64,000 bases of DNA from Chryseobacterium aurantiacum (lineage in GTDB: Bacteria > Bacteroidota > Bacteroidia > Flavobacteriales > Weeksellaceae): NCBI RefSeq assembly GCF_003020585.1, contig NZ_PXUE01000002.1, forward strand, positions 496,001 through 560,000, in the 5' to 3' direction. The notes beneath the pieces are model-generated. The model was given only the letters and a program-made list of their open reading frames with translations. It did not search any database and was not told where the DNA came from. This document shows, piece by piece, positions 42,154 through 51,639 of the stretch (within the stretch, counting starts at the first letter, position 1; each line of letters starts with the position of its first letter). The translations under genes were made by a program, and so were the position numbers.

Positions 42154-44283
42154 TTATTTCATTTTAACTTCATTTCCTCCGGTCACAATAACGTTTTGGT
42201 CGCTATTGATTTTAAAATTAGATCCTTTTGCGGTTTGGCTCACACGTTTTGCGTTAAGGTCAAAATTATTGTCGGCCTTTTGCTCCAGGTTCTTTCCATT
42301 CAGTTTAATTAATCCCTGTTTATCAATTGACAATAGATTATCACCTACTTTTAGGATAATTGAAGACTTGGCATCAATAACCACATTACCTGCCGAATCC
42401 ATCTTCAACATCGATTGCGGTGGGGCTCCTTTCTCTCCTCCCACATTGATAACGGTAGTACTTCCGGCATTAATTGTATTATTGCTTCCTGTATTTGTGG
42501 TGTGGTCTGTATTCGCATTCACGATTGCATTTCCGCTTCCGTCAAAGAACATATTGGCTCCTCCCTGGTCTTTCAGGTTCATAGACCCGGCACCATTGTC
42601 ATATTTCAGTTCGGCACCGCTGCGGCCACTGAAGCTCATCATATTGTTTCCTGAGCCACCTCCTGCACCAATTCCTCCATGATACATTCCTCCCATCACG
42701 AAAGGACGGTCAGGATGCAGATGCACAAAATTTACAATGACCTGGTCTCCAACCTCCGGAACAGACATGAATCCTCTGTTTTTTCCTACTTTATCACTGC
42801 TTCCCGCATCAGGAGACATTACCCGGATGAATTCTGTGGTATCCTGCCCATTTTGCCAGTCAAACTGAACCTGAACCCGTCCCTGATTGAGCGGATCTGT
42901 ATTGGATATCACTTTTCCAAATTGAGGTTCTGCTATCGGAACAGCAAATTCGGGTCTTGGGATAAAGCCTGTATCTGAAGCTATTGCCTCAAAGGTTCCC
43001 ATATAGTATCCTCTTGCATCTACTTCATGGGTTACTTCTGTAAGCATCAGTTTTGTAAAGTATGAGGTATCGTTGGTATCTGTTTTTCGCATCTCAATGT
43101 CTGCAATACAACCGGGGTAAAGGAAAGGAACGGTAGTACACCCTGAGGTAATGAATACCTCTGAGGCTTTGCTTCCTGCTGTACCTTTTTGAGAAGCATC
43201 AATATCCAGGAACGAAGATGCTTTTATGGGGGCTACCCGTAATGATGGAGTAGAAAAAATCTTTTCTGATATTTCGTAGGCACGCTTTGCGATATCGGAG
43301 GTATGGCTGATCTTTGAGCTCCCTCCTTTAAATTTTTCATTCTTACTACTGTTATAACCGTAAAATGTAGGGTTTACATGCTGGGCCTTCATTTTTATTT
43401 TAACATCGCTCAGGTTACTTCCATAGGTAAGCTTTACGGGCTGTTCCTGTGGCGGCAACTGTCCGAAATGCAGTACCTCTCCATCATAGAAGAACTGTTC
43501 TCCATAGGCTTCTGCAAGCCTTGCAAGAAAGTTGTAATGGGTTTCTCCGTACTGTGAGCTATAAGAAACATTTCCGTAGCGGGCATCTACTCTCACATCA
43601 TATTTTCCTTGGCCAAGGCCTTCCTTGATGACATTCTGAGCAATGCTGTTCAGACTTATAGGTTGTGCTCCTCCAAAACTTTGAATGTGTGGAGCGGCAT
43701 CTAATAAAATGGTGGGACTATATCCTGTTAATACAAGGTTTCCAAGACTTCCTTTCTCCTGACTGAATCCTACTTCGGTAATTACTCCTACAAAATTTCT
43801 TTCAGGGCCTTCTTCGATATCTTTATACTTGAATACAACGGTAATACGCTTGCCAAGGAACTTTTGGGCCTGTTCCAGATTATGATTTTCTACACTTCCT
43901 AAGGTATCATAGGCAAGGGTAAGATCAAATTCATGGTGTCTGACTGCGCTTTGGGTAAGTTTAAAATGTTTGAAAAACTTGACAGGTTCTCCTTCCACAA
44001 AAATCTCAAGCCGCACTACTCTATTAATTCCCGCAATGGCGTTTTCAGGGATACCCTGTGCATTGAAAATTTTTGAAGTAGGCTGTTTTGACCATACTTT
44101 ATCATTACTTATAGAGGGATCATTTGGCACCAATGGCTGATTCATAAAATAGTTTCCTCCATCACTCTTATTTGGGACAGAAGATGTATCAGAAGTTTCG
44201 GTTAAGTCCTTAGGTTTATTACTGTTTTTTGTATTTGATTCTTTCCCTTTCTTGGAAAGATTTTTTTCTTCTTCTTGAAACAT
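42154..44283 (-). CDS. vgrG: Type VI secretion VgrG spike protein
   Basis: 709 residues. After a disordered charged start (1-65) come the phage-tail-like domains (VRLEIFVEGEPVKFFKHF, FVGVITEVGFSQEKGS, TYGSNLSDVKIKMKAQ), the OB-fold region (FGKVISNTDPLNQGRVQVQFDWQ; MSVPEVGDQVIVNFVHLHPDRPFVMGGMYHG) and a repeat-rich beta-helix end (NANTDHTTNTGSNNTINAG). It forms the trimeric spike that carries effectors out of the cell. No sheath, baseplate or ATPase gene is in the window, so this is an orphan cargo island fed by a T6SS elsewhere. First gene of the six-gene minus-strand cluster. Confidence 0.93.
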   Translation of the reverse strand: MFQEEEKNLSKKGKESNTKNSNKPKDLTETSDTSSVPNKSDGGNYFMNQPLVPNDPSISNDKVWSKQPTSKIFNAQGIPENAIAGINRVVRLEIFVEGEPVKFFKHFKLTQSAVRHHEFDLTLAYDTLGSVENHNLEQAQKFLGKRITVVFKYKDIEEGPERNFVGVITEVGFSQEKGSLGNLVLTGYSPTILLDAAPHIQSFGGAQPISLNSIAQNVIKEGLGQGKYDVRVDARYGNVSYSSQYGETHYNFLARLAEAYGEQFFYDGEVLHFGQLPPQEQPVKLTYGSNLSDVKIKMKAQHVNPTFYGYNSSKNEKFKGGSSKISHTSDIAKRAYEISEKIFSTPSLRVAPIKASSFLDIDASQKGTAGSKASEVFITSGCTTVPFLYPGCIADIEMRKTDTNDTSYFTKLMLTEVTHEVDARGYYMGTFEAIASDTGFIPRPEFAVPIAEPQFGKVISNTDPLNQGRVQVQFDWQNGQDTTEFIRVMSPDAGSSDKVGKNRGFMSVPEVGDQVIVNFVHLHPDRPFVMGGMYHGGIGAGGGSGNNMMSFSGRSGAELKYDNGAGSMNLKDQGGANMFFDGSGNAIVNANTDHTTNTGSNNTINAGSTTVINVGGEKGAPPQSMLKMDSAGNVVIDAKSSIILKVGDNLLSIDKQGLIKLNGKNLEQKADNNFDLNAKRVSQTAKGSNFKINSDQNVIVTGGNEVKMK

Positions 44284-44829
44284 AACATAATTTTTTCTGT
44301 TGTGTAATGTAGATTGGAATTTCTTCCACAGAAAGAAGAGACCGTTTACTCAAATCACAGTCAGTAATTGCCTTGGTCTCCTTTCGCAAGTTTACTTTTT
44401 GACTGGTTTGATTGGTTCGGAATAGGAAATGAACTTAAAAAAGTTCGTGTTTATGCGCTTTTTGGTAATCTTTTTTTACCGTAATTTGAATTCATTTTCA
44501 TAAAATTTTACTGTGATTTGGTAATACCAATATATCACCTATAAAAATCACAGCAAAATGAATTAGAGATTATTTGAAAAATTGTAGTAAAACTACGACT
44601 CGACATTGAATTGATTATTTAACACCCTACCTACGATCCCTTTAACAAAAGGATATCTTACTCATTTTCTTAAAGATACATTGCTTTTTCTATTAAAATA
44701 AATAAATTAATGTAGATTTCTACTCTAGGATTTCCCTTAAAAACCCAGATGATATTAGGAATAAAACAAGATAAAAAGACTCATATTCTGATTGTTTATC
44801 CTCATTTAATTCAATAAATTTGTGATAAT
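44284..44829. other. Gene-free stretch between vgrG and the glycosylase gene
   Basis: 546 bases holding the promoters of the divergent genes. A hairpin GTGAT-TTGGT-AAT-ACCAA-TAT-ATCAC lies near 44514-44540 and a GTAGT/ACTAC stem near 44584-44598. A small minus-strand frame (44720-45037) overlaps the glycosylase gene and is not supported. Confidence 0.5.
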
Positions 44830-46035
44830 ATGGATATAGAACAGGGACCAATATTGCAATTACAGCTTGCCACACTAGAAAGTCAGGGATTACTAAAAAT
44901 CTCTTCATTTGGAACAGGAAAAAATGCTGTATTAAAGGCTTTGGAGCATCTTGGCTATATACAAATTGATACTTTATCAATTGTTGAACGTGCTCATCAC
45001 CATACACTTTGGACGAGAGTTCCCGACTATCAGCCAAGCTACTTGGAAGATCTTGTGGAAGAACGTAATGTGTTTGAGTATTGGTTTCATGCCGCTTCCT
45101 ATCTTCCTATGAGGGATTTCCGCTATGTTTTGCCCCAAATGCTAAGTGTTCAACAGAATCAGTCTCATTATTACAACGCAGATCCAAAAGTCATGCAGCA
45201 TGTACTTGATGTCATTCGAAATGAAGGTCCTAAAAAGGCAAGAGATTTTGAGAATGAAAGTAAAAAGGCAGGAAGCTGGTGGAGTTGGAAACCTACCAAA
45301 CTGGCTCTTGAAAGACTATTTATGCAGGGAGATCTAATGATTTCTAAACGTAAAGGAATGGAAAAAACCTATGACCTCAGTGAAAGGATTCTCCCGGCCC
45401 ATATTGATCTAACAGAACCTACATCGTTTGAGTTTGCTGAATACCTGGTAAAAACCTACCTCCGCGCCTATGGTTTTACAACTTTGAAGCAAATAACACA
45501 CCTCAAAAAAGGAGGAATCCTGAAAAAAGAGGTCAATGATGTCTTGGAATCAATGCTTCAGGAAAAGGCTATCCAACGGGTTAATATTGATGGTATGTCT
45601 CCTGTTTTTGTAGAAAGCAATATAATGGAAAGTGTATTTGATCTGCCTGCCCCGCGTGTTCAGCTTTTATCTCCCTTTGACAATTCCATTATCCATCGTG
45701 ACCGTATCCAGCAGATTTTCAACTTTGATTTTCGTCTTGAATGCTATGTTCCCAAGGAAAAGAGACAGTATGGTTATTTTTGTCTGCCTATTTTATTTGG
45801 AAATACATTTATCGGAAGAGTTGATTGTAAGGCTCACAGAAAGAGCAAACAGTTTGAACTCATTCATCTGCATATTGAAAACAGAGATATAGCCCCTGAA
45901 TTGTGGCTGGAATCTTTTATAGAATCGGTAAAACAGTTTGCCAAATTTAATGGCTGTACTACTCTGCTGTTAACAAAAGTAAGTCCTACAAAACTGACAG
46001 TTACAATTAAAAAAATGCTAAACAAACTAACCTAA
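44830..46035 (+). CDS. YcaQ-like winged-helix DNA glycosylase
   Basis: 401 residues, soluble. HTH_42/DUF1006 family features include YIQIDTLSIVERAHHHTLWTRVPDY near residue 38, FEYWFHAASYLPM and GRVDCKAHRK near the C-terminus, and QLLSPFDNSIIHRDR. Relatives include E. coli YcaQ and Streptomyces AlkZ, which unhook interstrand crosslinks and remove bulky alkyl adducts. It stands alone; a hairpin follows its stop. Confidence 0.87.
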   Translation: MDIEQGPILQLQLATLESQGLLKISSFGTGKNAVLKALEHLGYIQIDTLSIVERAHHHTLWTRVPDYQPSYLEDLVEERNVFEYWFHAASYLPMRDFRYVLPQMLSVQQNQSHYYNADPKVMQHVLDVIRNEGPKKARDFENESKKAGSWWSWKPTKLALERLFMQGDLMISKRKGMEKTYDLSERILPAHIDLTEPTSFEFAEYLVKTYLRAYGFTTLKQITHLKKGGILKKEVNDVLESMLQEKAIQRVNIDGMSPVFVESNIMESVFDLPAPRVQLLSPFDNSIIHRDRIQQIFNFDFRLECYVPKEKRQYGYFCLPILFGNTFIGRVDCKAHRKSKQFELIHLHIENRDIAPELWLESFIESVKQFAKFNGCTTLLLTKVSPTKLTVTIKKMLNKLT

Positions 46036-46053
46036 TTCATCATTAGGTTTGTT
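46029..46053. terminator. Hairpin at the end of the glycosylase gene
   Basis: AACCTAAT (46029-46036) pairs with ATTAGGTT (46042-46049) around TCATC, overlapping the stop codon; a weak T-run follows. It probably separates converging genes. Confidence 0.5.
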
Positions 46054-46123
46054 CATCTATTGATCAAAAACTCTTCAAGTGGTAGCTTTTGCCCCTCAAC
46101 ATGCTAAAACTTTTCCCCAGGCT

Positions 46124-47149
46124 TTATTTCTTTTTTTTCGCTGGTGGAAGTGATGGCGGAGCCTCTGTCATGGGATATCCGCTATGGATTATTCCAATTA
46201 AATTAATATCATTTTCCGAATTATAAATTACATCATATGATCTGGAAAATATAAATTGAAAATAAGGTAGCGTATTTTTCGCTTGGTTTAGCTCAGCCGG
46301 AGTGTTATATGATGGTGGCAATGGACGCATTTCTGAAATCTTGGTACTTGTCCCGTTTTTATTTTTTATTGTTTTTTCATGCCCTTCAAAGTCATAATCA
46401 AACCCTATACTGCTTCCATTATCATAGGTTCCTTTACATATTTTAGTTTTATTGCTTGTGTCTGTATAGGTAATGGTATAGTGAACATCATCTGTAAATT
46501 CTATCTTGTTGGTTGTTTTTTCTTTAGTCAGCTTTATTTTCATTTCACTTTCATCAGGATAAGAAGTAGATTCGGAATAGTCTACAGTAAAGTACCAGAT
46601 AGTGTTTTGAAACGGATATATTTTTGATTTTGGAAAATTGTACTTGTTGGTGGAAAATCCAAATTGAGTTTCCTTATCATAAGTCAGAATAAATTTAAGA
46701 TGGTGAAATTTAGTATTGCCCACCAATGAATCTTTGTCTATTAGAAATTGATTATTCACATCCTTAAATTTCATCTGATAAAGATTTTCATTTACTTTTT
46801 CAAGCTTGAATTCTTTATCCTGCAATCGTTTTTTAAAAGCATTCAGATTACTTGTAGTAAGGTAATTAACAGTTAATCGATTTGTTTTTTGGTTTTTAAG
46901 GGTTGAAAGAAAAACGATTTCCTTTGAATCTGGTTGTACATACAAGGAATCATTGATTTTCTGAAATCTTTTTTTGGACAGATAATCCTCATTCAAAATT
47001 GCAATTTTACTGTTTGTCCCTTCCATTTCTTCATCCGTAAACAGATGCCTTATATTCATGGGATAAAATTCCTGGGAGAACACCATATTGCTGAAACCCA
47101 TCATAAGAATCAATAATAGTTTTAATATATTTTTTTCTGTTACTAGCAT
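46124..47149 (-). CDS. Secreted hypothetical protein, 341 residues
   Basis: Hydrophobic start (MLVTEKNILKLLLILMMGFSNMVFSQ) acts as signal peptide. The mature part is strand- and lysine-rich (IVFLSTLKNQKTNRLTVNYLTTSN, KIEFTDDVHYTITYTDTSNKTKICKGTYDNG) and ends in a lysine run (PPSLPPAKKKK). No known domain. It lies 54 bases after the SMI1 gene on the same strand; they may be co-transcribed. Function unknown. Confidence 0.7.
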   Translation of the reverse strand: MLVTEKNILKLLLILMMGFSNMVFSQEFYPMNIRHLFTDEEMEGTNSKIAILNEDYLSKKRFQKINDSLYVQPDSKEIVFLSTLKNQKTNRLTVNYLTTSNLNAFKKRLQDKEFKLEKVNENLYQMKFKDVNNQFLIDKDSLVGNTKFHHLKFILTYDKETQFGFSTNKYNFPKSKIYPFQNTIWYFTVDYSESTSYPDESEMKIKLTKEKTTNKIEFTDDVHYTITYTDTSNKTKICKGTYDNGSSIGFDYDFEGHEKTIKNKNGTSTKISEMRPLPPSYNTPAELNQAKNTLPYFQFIFSRSYDVIYNSENDINLIGIIHSGYPMTEAPPSLPPAKKKK

Positions 47150-47203
47150 TTTTATAAAATTTCTATGAGCCTGTTACACTCTGATTTTTGAATTTAAATA
47201 AAA

Positions 47204-47854
47204 TTATGATACCCCATACATTTTCTTCTCCCAAGATTTCAATTCGGTTACCACAGGCTCAGGTTTTGCCACTATTTTTTCCAATAAAGCTGTAAAATTC
47301 TCAGCAAGTCTTTCCGCTTCACCAGTTTCATAATCTATCATTACAATTGGAGGATTGTCCGCAAACTCATTAAGATTAAAGCATACTTCTCCATAATCAG
47401 AAAAATTTCCAATTCCGAGATACCCATGGTTTAAGAGCACCTCTTTCATTGCTACATTATTTTCTTTTAAAACTTGATCCCAAGATCCTAATGGCTTTGG
47501 ATAAAGCCTGATGTCATTATCCAGAAAAATTGTATAAAAATGCTTATATCTTAAGTATTCTTTGTAAGAATCCGGAAAAGTAATTTCCAGATCAGACTCT
47601 AGTTTTTCTATGTCGTTATCAGTAATGGTACCATCTATTGCTTTCCAGATCTTATCATCTTCAGAAATCAAACTTAATAGTTCTGTGGTTGCTCCTTTTT
47701 GTTCCAGATTTACCTTACCTGGTTTATGTTTAAAAGTCTCCCAAGCCATCTCGCTTTTCATTTCAGGATGAACTTCTTTCTCATACATAAGGTATTCTCT
47801 GTTCTTTTCTACCAGTGCAAGTGCTTTATCTATATAGGTTCTTATAATGCTCAT
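47204..47854 (-). CDS. SMI1/KNR4 family protein
   Basis: Start set at 47854 (MSIIRTYIDKALALVEKNRE); a start at 47908 would add 18 residues. 216 residues. The SMI1/KNR4 (SUKH) core is DNDIEKLESDLEITFPDSYKEYLRYKHF then LGIGNFSDYGEVCFNLNEFADNPPIVMIDYETGEAERLAENFTALLEKI. In bacteria this superfamily often supplies immunity to toxins; no toxin gene is adjacent, so that role is only possible. Cytoplasmic. Confidence 0.83.
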   Translation of the reverse strand: MSIIRTYIDKALALVEKNREYLMYEKEVHPEMKSEMAWETFKHKPGKVNLEQKGATTELLSLISEDDKIWKAIDGTITDNDIEKLESDLEITFPDSYKEYLRYKHFYTIFLDNDIRLYPKPLGSWDQVLKENNVAMKEVLLNHGYLGIGNFSDYGEVCFNLNEFADNPPIVMIDYETGEAERLAENFTALLEKIVAKPEPVVTELKSWEKKMYGVS

Positions 47855-47959
47855 GGGCTTTAATTTTTCCGGAAAATTAGTACTTTTCAAGATAACCAGT
47901 ATGAGCATTCCTGCTTAATTTGGAAATTCATTCGTATTTATTCCCTATTGACCTTTTAC

Positions 47960-48003
47960 AAACCAACGGCCCATTGCTTTTAGCAATGGGCCGTTGGTTT
48001 TTA
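47960..48003 (-). terminator. Strong hairpin between the two-TM protein and SMI1 genes
   Basis: AAACCAACGGCCCATTGC pairs perfectly with GCAATGGGCCGTTGGTTT (18 bp). It lies 28 bases after the stop of the minus-strand gene at 48032 and also carries T on its plus side. Confidence 0.8.
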
Positions 48004-48031
48004 TCATCAGTCAAATAAAATTTGATGTACT

Positions 48032-48283
48032 TTATTTCAGATTTCTGGATTTCAGTTCTTCTTCTAATGCCTGCTTATTCTTTTTCCATTGATTAGCAGC
48101 ATAAAATGCAAAAATAAGGGGTAAGAAAGTGAAAAAACCGATTCCGTTTTTCACACCATTGTATGTGGCAATACCAATCAGAAAGCCAAGAATAGCTCCA
48201 TTGATTATATTTTCAGATTTGGATTTTTTTTTCTTGTCCAGTAATTCCTGGTCTGTTAGCTCATTTAATTCTTTTTCCCTCAT
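48032..48283 (-). CDS. Small two-TM membrane protein, unknown
   Basis: 83 residues. A charged start (MREKELNELTDQELLDKKKKSKSE), two TM segments (about 25-43 and 47-64) and a charged end (WKKNKQALEEELKSRNLK). It resembles other small flavobacterial membrane proteins of unknown role. A strong terminator follows. Confidence 0.68.
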   Translation of the reverse strand: MREKELNELTDQELLDKKKKSKSENIINGAILGFLIGIATYNGVKNGIGFFTFLPLIFAFYAANQWKKNKQALEEELKSRNLK

Positions 48284-48515
48284 TCGCTTAAAGTTTTTTG
48301 GTTATTGTTTGGGGTTAGTTTTCTTTTGCTAACTTACAAAAAAACATCATTTTCTTCAAAAAAAACTAATGCTGACGGAATTGAACCTATTATTTATAGC
48401 ATCCTTAAAACCTCTTACATAAAGCAAGAGGTAAATGAACATATAATGAAAATAAAAAGTAATTTAACCTGCATTAATGTTCTTTCAAACAATAAAGCCG
48501 TTTAAACTTTTTTAT

Positions 48516-48726
48516 TAAACCACAAAGGATATACAAAAGCTTTTTAAACACGTAAGCTATTTAAGTGATATACTTTGTGTACAAGGAAGGACACTCAAGT
48601 TTTGTTGAAAATCAAAGATTTTCATCTTATGTGAACTTAATTGTGCAGTATTTCCTTACGCTTTCTAAAGTGTACTAAAGTGTTAAAAAAATAAAACCTT
48701 TTGTGACTTTTGCGGTTAAGTTTAAA
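48516..48726. repeat. Dispersed-repeat-like element with inverted AACCACAAA/TTTGCGGTT ends
   Basis: Left end TTAAACCACAAAGG and right end CCTTTTGTGACTTTTGCGG then TTAAGTTTAA form an imperfect inverted repeat around about 150 bases. Related sequences are common between genes in Chryseobacterium and Flavobacterium as I recall; only one copy is seen here. Confidence 0.45.
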
Positions 48727-48800
48727 CAGACTTAATATATCCAAGTACTAAAAGTGTGTGGATTTTATTGTAAAAAAATATAAAAATATGAGAATGAAAT

Positions 48801-48832
48801 TACAAAGGGTATTAAAAGTAAGACCCTTTGTA
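48801..48832 (-). terminator. Hairpin after the cold-shock gene
   Basis: TACAAAGGGT pairs perfectly with ACCCTTTGTA around a 12-nt loop (48811-48822), 12 bases after the cold-shock stop. The T-run is weak on the minus strand. Confidence 0.6.
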
Positions 48833-48844
48833 ATCAAGATTTAA

Positions 48845-49039
48845 TTATGCTAACTTTACGTTAACAGCATTTAAACCTTTATCGCTTTTTTGTACATCAA
48901 AAACTACTTTATCATTTTCACGGATTGAACTTGTGCTTAATCCTGAAGAATGTACAAATATGTCTTTACCTCCGTCTGATGGAGAAATAAATCCGAAGCC
49001 TTTTGCTTCATTGAAAAATTTTACTGTGCCTTCTTGCAT
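48845..49039 (-). CDS. Cold-shock protein (CspA family)
   Basis: 64 residues, single cold-shock domain. RNP1 (KGFGFI) and RNP2 (DIFVHSSGL) bind single-stranded RNA or DNA. It lies 52 bases after the DEAD-box helicase gene on the same strand; co-expression would fit joint RNA unfolding in the cold. The length matches the family. Confidence 0.95.
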   Translation of the reverse strand: MQEGTVKFFNEAKGFGFISPSDGGKDIFVHSSGLSTSSIRENDKVVFDVQKSDKGLNAVNVKLA

Positions 49040-49091
49040 TGTAATTATTATTAAAAATTGTATATATTATGATCTGTATACTTTACAGATT

Positions 49092-50216
49092 TTATTTCTG
49101 AAATAAACTAATAGGCATTGTAAACCCTATTAGCTTTTGAATATTTTTAAGATCCAGACACTCCTCGGTATCACAAAATGAAATAGCGATTCTTTCTGCA
49201 CCGGATCTTCCTGTTTTTCCAATTCGGAGAACATAGGTTTCCGGAATATTTGGAAGTTCATAGTTGACGACATAGGGAAAATCCTCTATATCCATTTCTT
49301 TTGCGGCAGTATCAGTAGCAACCAGTACATTGATTTTGCTATTTTTAAAATCATCAAGAGCACTTTGCTTTGCTTCCTGTGATTTATTTCCATGGATAGC
49401 TGCTGCAAAAATCCCTACACTTTCCAGCTGCTGAACAAGTTTGTTGGCAACCTGTTTGGTGCGTGTAAAAACCAATGATTTTATGCTGTCTTTTTTACGC
49501 AGTATATCAATCAATAAATCAGCTTTCTTTTCTTTTTCTACAAAATACACAGATTGTTTAACGGTTTCTGTTGTTGAAGATACCGGGTTTATCGTAATGT
49601 TTATAGGATTATTCAGAACTGTTTCAGCAAATTTTTTCAGGTTTACCGGTATTGGTATTGTTCCGGAAAAGAATAATGCCTGCCTTTTCTGAGGAGTTTG
49701 TTTTAAAATCTTTTTTAGATCATTCACCAATCCCATATCAAGCATCTTATCTGCTTCATCCAGTACAAGGATCTCAATTTTGGAAAGATCAATATGTCTT
49801 TGGTTATCCAGTTCCAAAAGTTTTCCGGGAGTTGCTACAAGAATATCTACTCTTTTTCTTAGTGCTGCCAATAGACTTCCTTGTGAAATTCCTTCGTAAA
49901 TTGAAAGTTGCGACAGAGGTAAATACTTACTATAAATTGCCAGATCTTCTTCTATCTGTATAACCTGTTCCCGGGTTGAGGTAAGTATTAAAGTTCGTAT
50001 TTCTTTATGTTCGGGGGTATGTCTTTTGAGTAACTGTAGAATAGGCATTGCAAATGCTGCTGTCTTTCCGGAACCTGTTTGAGCGCATCCAATTATATCT
50101 TTTCCCTCCAAAATATGCGGAATTGCAATCTCCTGTATTTCAGTAGGTCTGGAATAGCCAGCTTCTGTAACTGCACGGATAATTGGATTGATTAGATTTA
50201 AATTTTTAAAACTCAT
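49092..50216 (-). CDS. DEAD-box RNA helicase with divergent motifs
   Basis: 374 residues, one helicase core without the long C-terminal tail. Motifs: Q motif near 3-30, Walker A AQTGSGKT (45-52), motif Ia STREQV (80-85, usually PTRELA), TPGK (129-132), DEAD (153-156), motif III SGT (184-186, usually SAT) and a motif VI of LRIGKTGRSG type (usually HRIGRTGR). It keeps ATP-binding residues but is altered at several RNA-binding and coupling positions. It is co-transcribed with the cold-shock gene. Confidence 0.92.
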   Translation of the reverse strand: MSFKNLNLINPIIRAVTEAGYSRPTEIQEIAIPHILEGKDIIGCAQTGSGKTAAFAMPILQLLKRHTPEHKEIRTLILTSTREQVIQIEEDLAIYSKYLPLSQLSIYEGISQGSLLAALRKRVDILVATPGKLLELDNQRHIDLSKIEILVLDEADKMLDMGLVNDLKKILKQTPQKRQALFFSGTIPIPVNLKKFAETVLNNPINITINPVSSTTETVKQSVYFVEKEKKADLLIDILRKKDSIKSLVFTRTKQVANKLVQQLESVGIFAAAIHGNKSQEAKQSALDDFKNSKINVLVATDTAAKEMDIEDFPYVVNYELPNIPETYVLRIGKTGRSGAERIAISFCDTEECLDLKNIQKLIGFTMPISLFQK

Positions 50217-50642
50217 TATAAATTCCGGTCTTCCGGTAGTTTGTAAGCAAATCTTTATTATCAGGATTTGATTTGGGGTATTAGCAAAAACAAATTAAGG
50301 AATACTCTTTCGGCCTATCATTCTGCTTGCTTTACTATAACATTAAAATATTATTGATTATCCAGCAGTAACATATTGTTCCTATTTACAATAAGATTTT
50401 ATAATCTCCTCCATCAAAGACTATAAATTGGCAGCTGAAAAAGCATAACTGAAAGAAAAGATAGTGATTTTAAACTCTTACAGAATAGCAAAGGCAGTGA
50501 CCTGTTTATAAATGCTCTGCAAACGTACAACAAAGAAAAGCAACAAAACTATATTTAATTAGTTGATTATCAAAAATATATTCGTAGCTTCCGCACGTTA
50601 ACCTAATTATTTGCAAGTGCGGATGATTTTAAGCTCCGAAGT
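50217..50642. other. Gene-free stretch between the helicase and glycosyltransferase genes
   Basis: 426 bases, AT-rich, carrying promoters of divergent genes. No repeat, RNA or further gene is recognised. Confidence 0.5.
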
Positions 50643-51590
50643 ATGCAAACGTCTCTTCCCATAACTGCTCCCTATCCCTGTACATTAGAATCACATGCTG
50701 TACCCCATATCAAAATTGCTTATTTTATTATGGTACATCATAAACCTGAAGTATTTAAAGCTATGTTTCAGAAAATCTATACAAGAGATCAATTCTACCT
50801 TATTCATATTGACAGGAAATCAAATTCAAAGTTCACAGAAGAGATTCAGCTGTATGCTGTTCAATTTCCCAATGTTTATATTTTGGAGAGTCTGAATATT
50901 GTATCAGGAGGCTTCAGTATGATTCAGGCAGAACTTAATGCTATGGAATTTCTTCTGAATGTAAACCAGGGATGGGATTATTTTATTAATCTAAGCGGTG
51001 AAGACTATCCTCTTAGATCTCAAAGTATCATCCGTAAGTTTCTTACAGCAAATAAGGGTCGGAATTATCTCTTTTATTATGACCAAGAGTTTTACAGGCC
51101 GGATACTCTGCAAAGAATACAGAATCACTTTACGGAATTAGCTTACATGGTTTCTTCATTTATTTATAAAAGAGATTTTATGAAAGGGGTAATTCCTTAC
51201 ATCGGGGGGAAATGGTTTATGTTTACAAAAGAAACCTGCATATTCTTAACAAACAATAAAAGGGTAATGGATTTTGAAGACTACTACCTCCATACTTTTT
51301 TACCTGCCGAATCGTTTTTCCAGACTGTTCTTATGAACACATCATTCAATGATATTATCGTTAATGATGATAAAAGAGCCATATTTGGTAAGTCATTTTT
51401 TCAAAACAAACAGAATACACTATCCTATATTGAGTATTTAAAATCTAGCAATCAACTATTTATAAGAAAAGTGAATAAAAAAACAGATGAAAACATTTTA
51501 AGCTATATTGAAGACAGCTTTCTTTTCCCTTTACCAGAAATTAATGAAATTGAAAGAGAATTAAAGAGGGACGATCGTCAAAATAATTAA
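50643..51590 (+). CDS. GT14-like glycosyltransferase (core-2/I-branching type)
   Basis: 315 residues, no signal or TM segment, so cytoplasmic. The core IKIAYFIMVHHKPEVFKAMFQKIY, FYLIHIDRKS, SGGFSMIQAELNAMEFLL, YFINLSGEDYPLRS and GGKWFMFTKE fits the family of beta-1,6-N-acetylglucosaminyl and xylosyl transferases. It probably adds a sugar to a surface glycan. No polysaccharide cluster is near. Confidence 0.85.
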   Translation: MQTSLPITAPYPCTLESHAVPHIKIAYFIMVHHKPEVFKAMFQKIYTRDQFYLIHIDRKSNSKFTEEIQLYAVQFPNVYILESLNIVSGGFSMIQAELNAMEFLLNVNQGWDYFINLSGEDYPLRSQSIIRKFLTANKGRNYLFYYDQEFYRPDTLQRIQNHFTELAYMVSSFIYKRDFMKGVIPYIGGKWFMFTKETCIFLTNNKRVMDFEDYYLHTFLPAESFFQTVLMNTSFNDIIVNDDKRAIFGKSFFQNKQNTLSYIEYLKSSNQLFIRKVNKKTDENILSYIEDSFLFPLPEINEIERELKRDDRQNN

Positions 51591-51639
51591 TTTCCCAAGG
51601 CAATAGCCTGCTTTAGTACACTTCAAAGTTCTCCCTACT

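Larger units (their letters stand above)
48284..48844. other. Gene-free region including a dispersed-repeat-like element
   Basis: 561 bases without a supported gene. 48516-48726 looks like a repeat element; 48801-48832 is a hairpin after the cold-shock gene. The rest is AT-rich. Confidence 0.5.

Noticed and set aside
42137..42682. Long plus-strand frame opposite vgrG
   Set aside because: It lies entirely opposite the well-supported VgrG gene and its proline/serine-rich product is an antisense shadow.
44720..45037. 105-codon minus-strand frame
   Set aside because: It overlaps the start of the YcaQ-like gene antisense and has no recognised domain.
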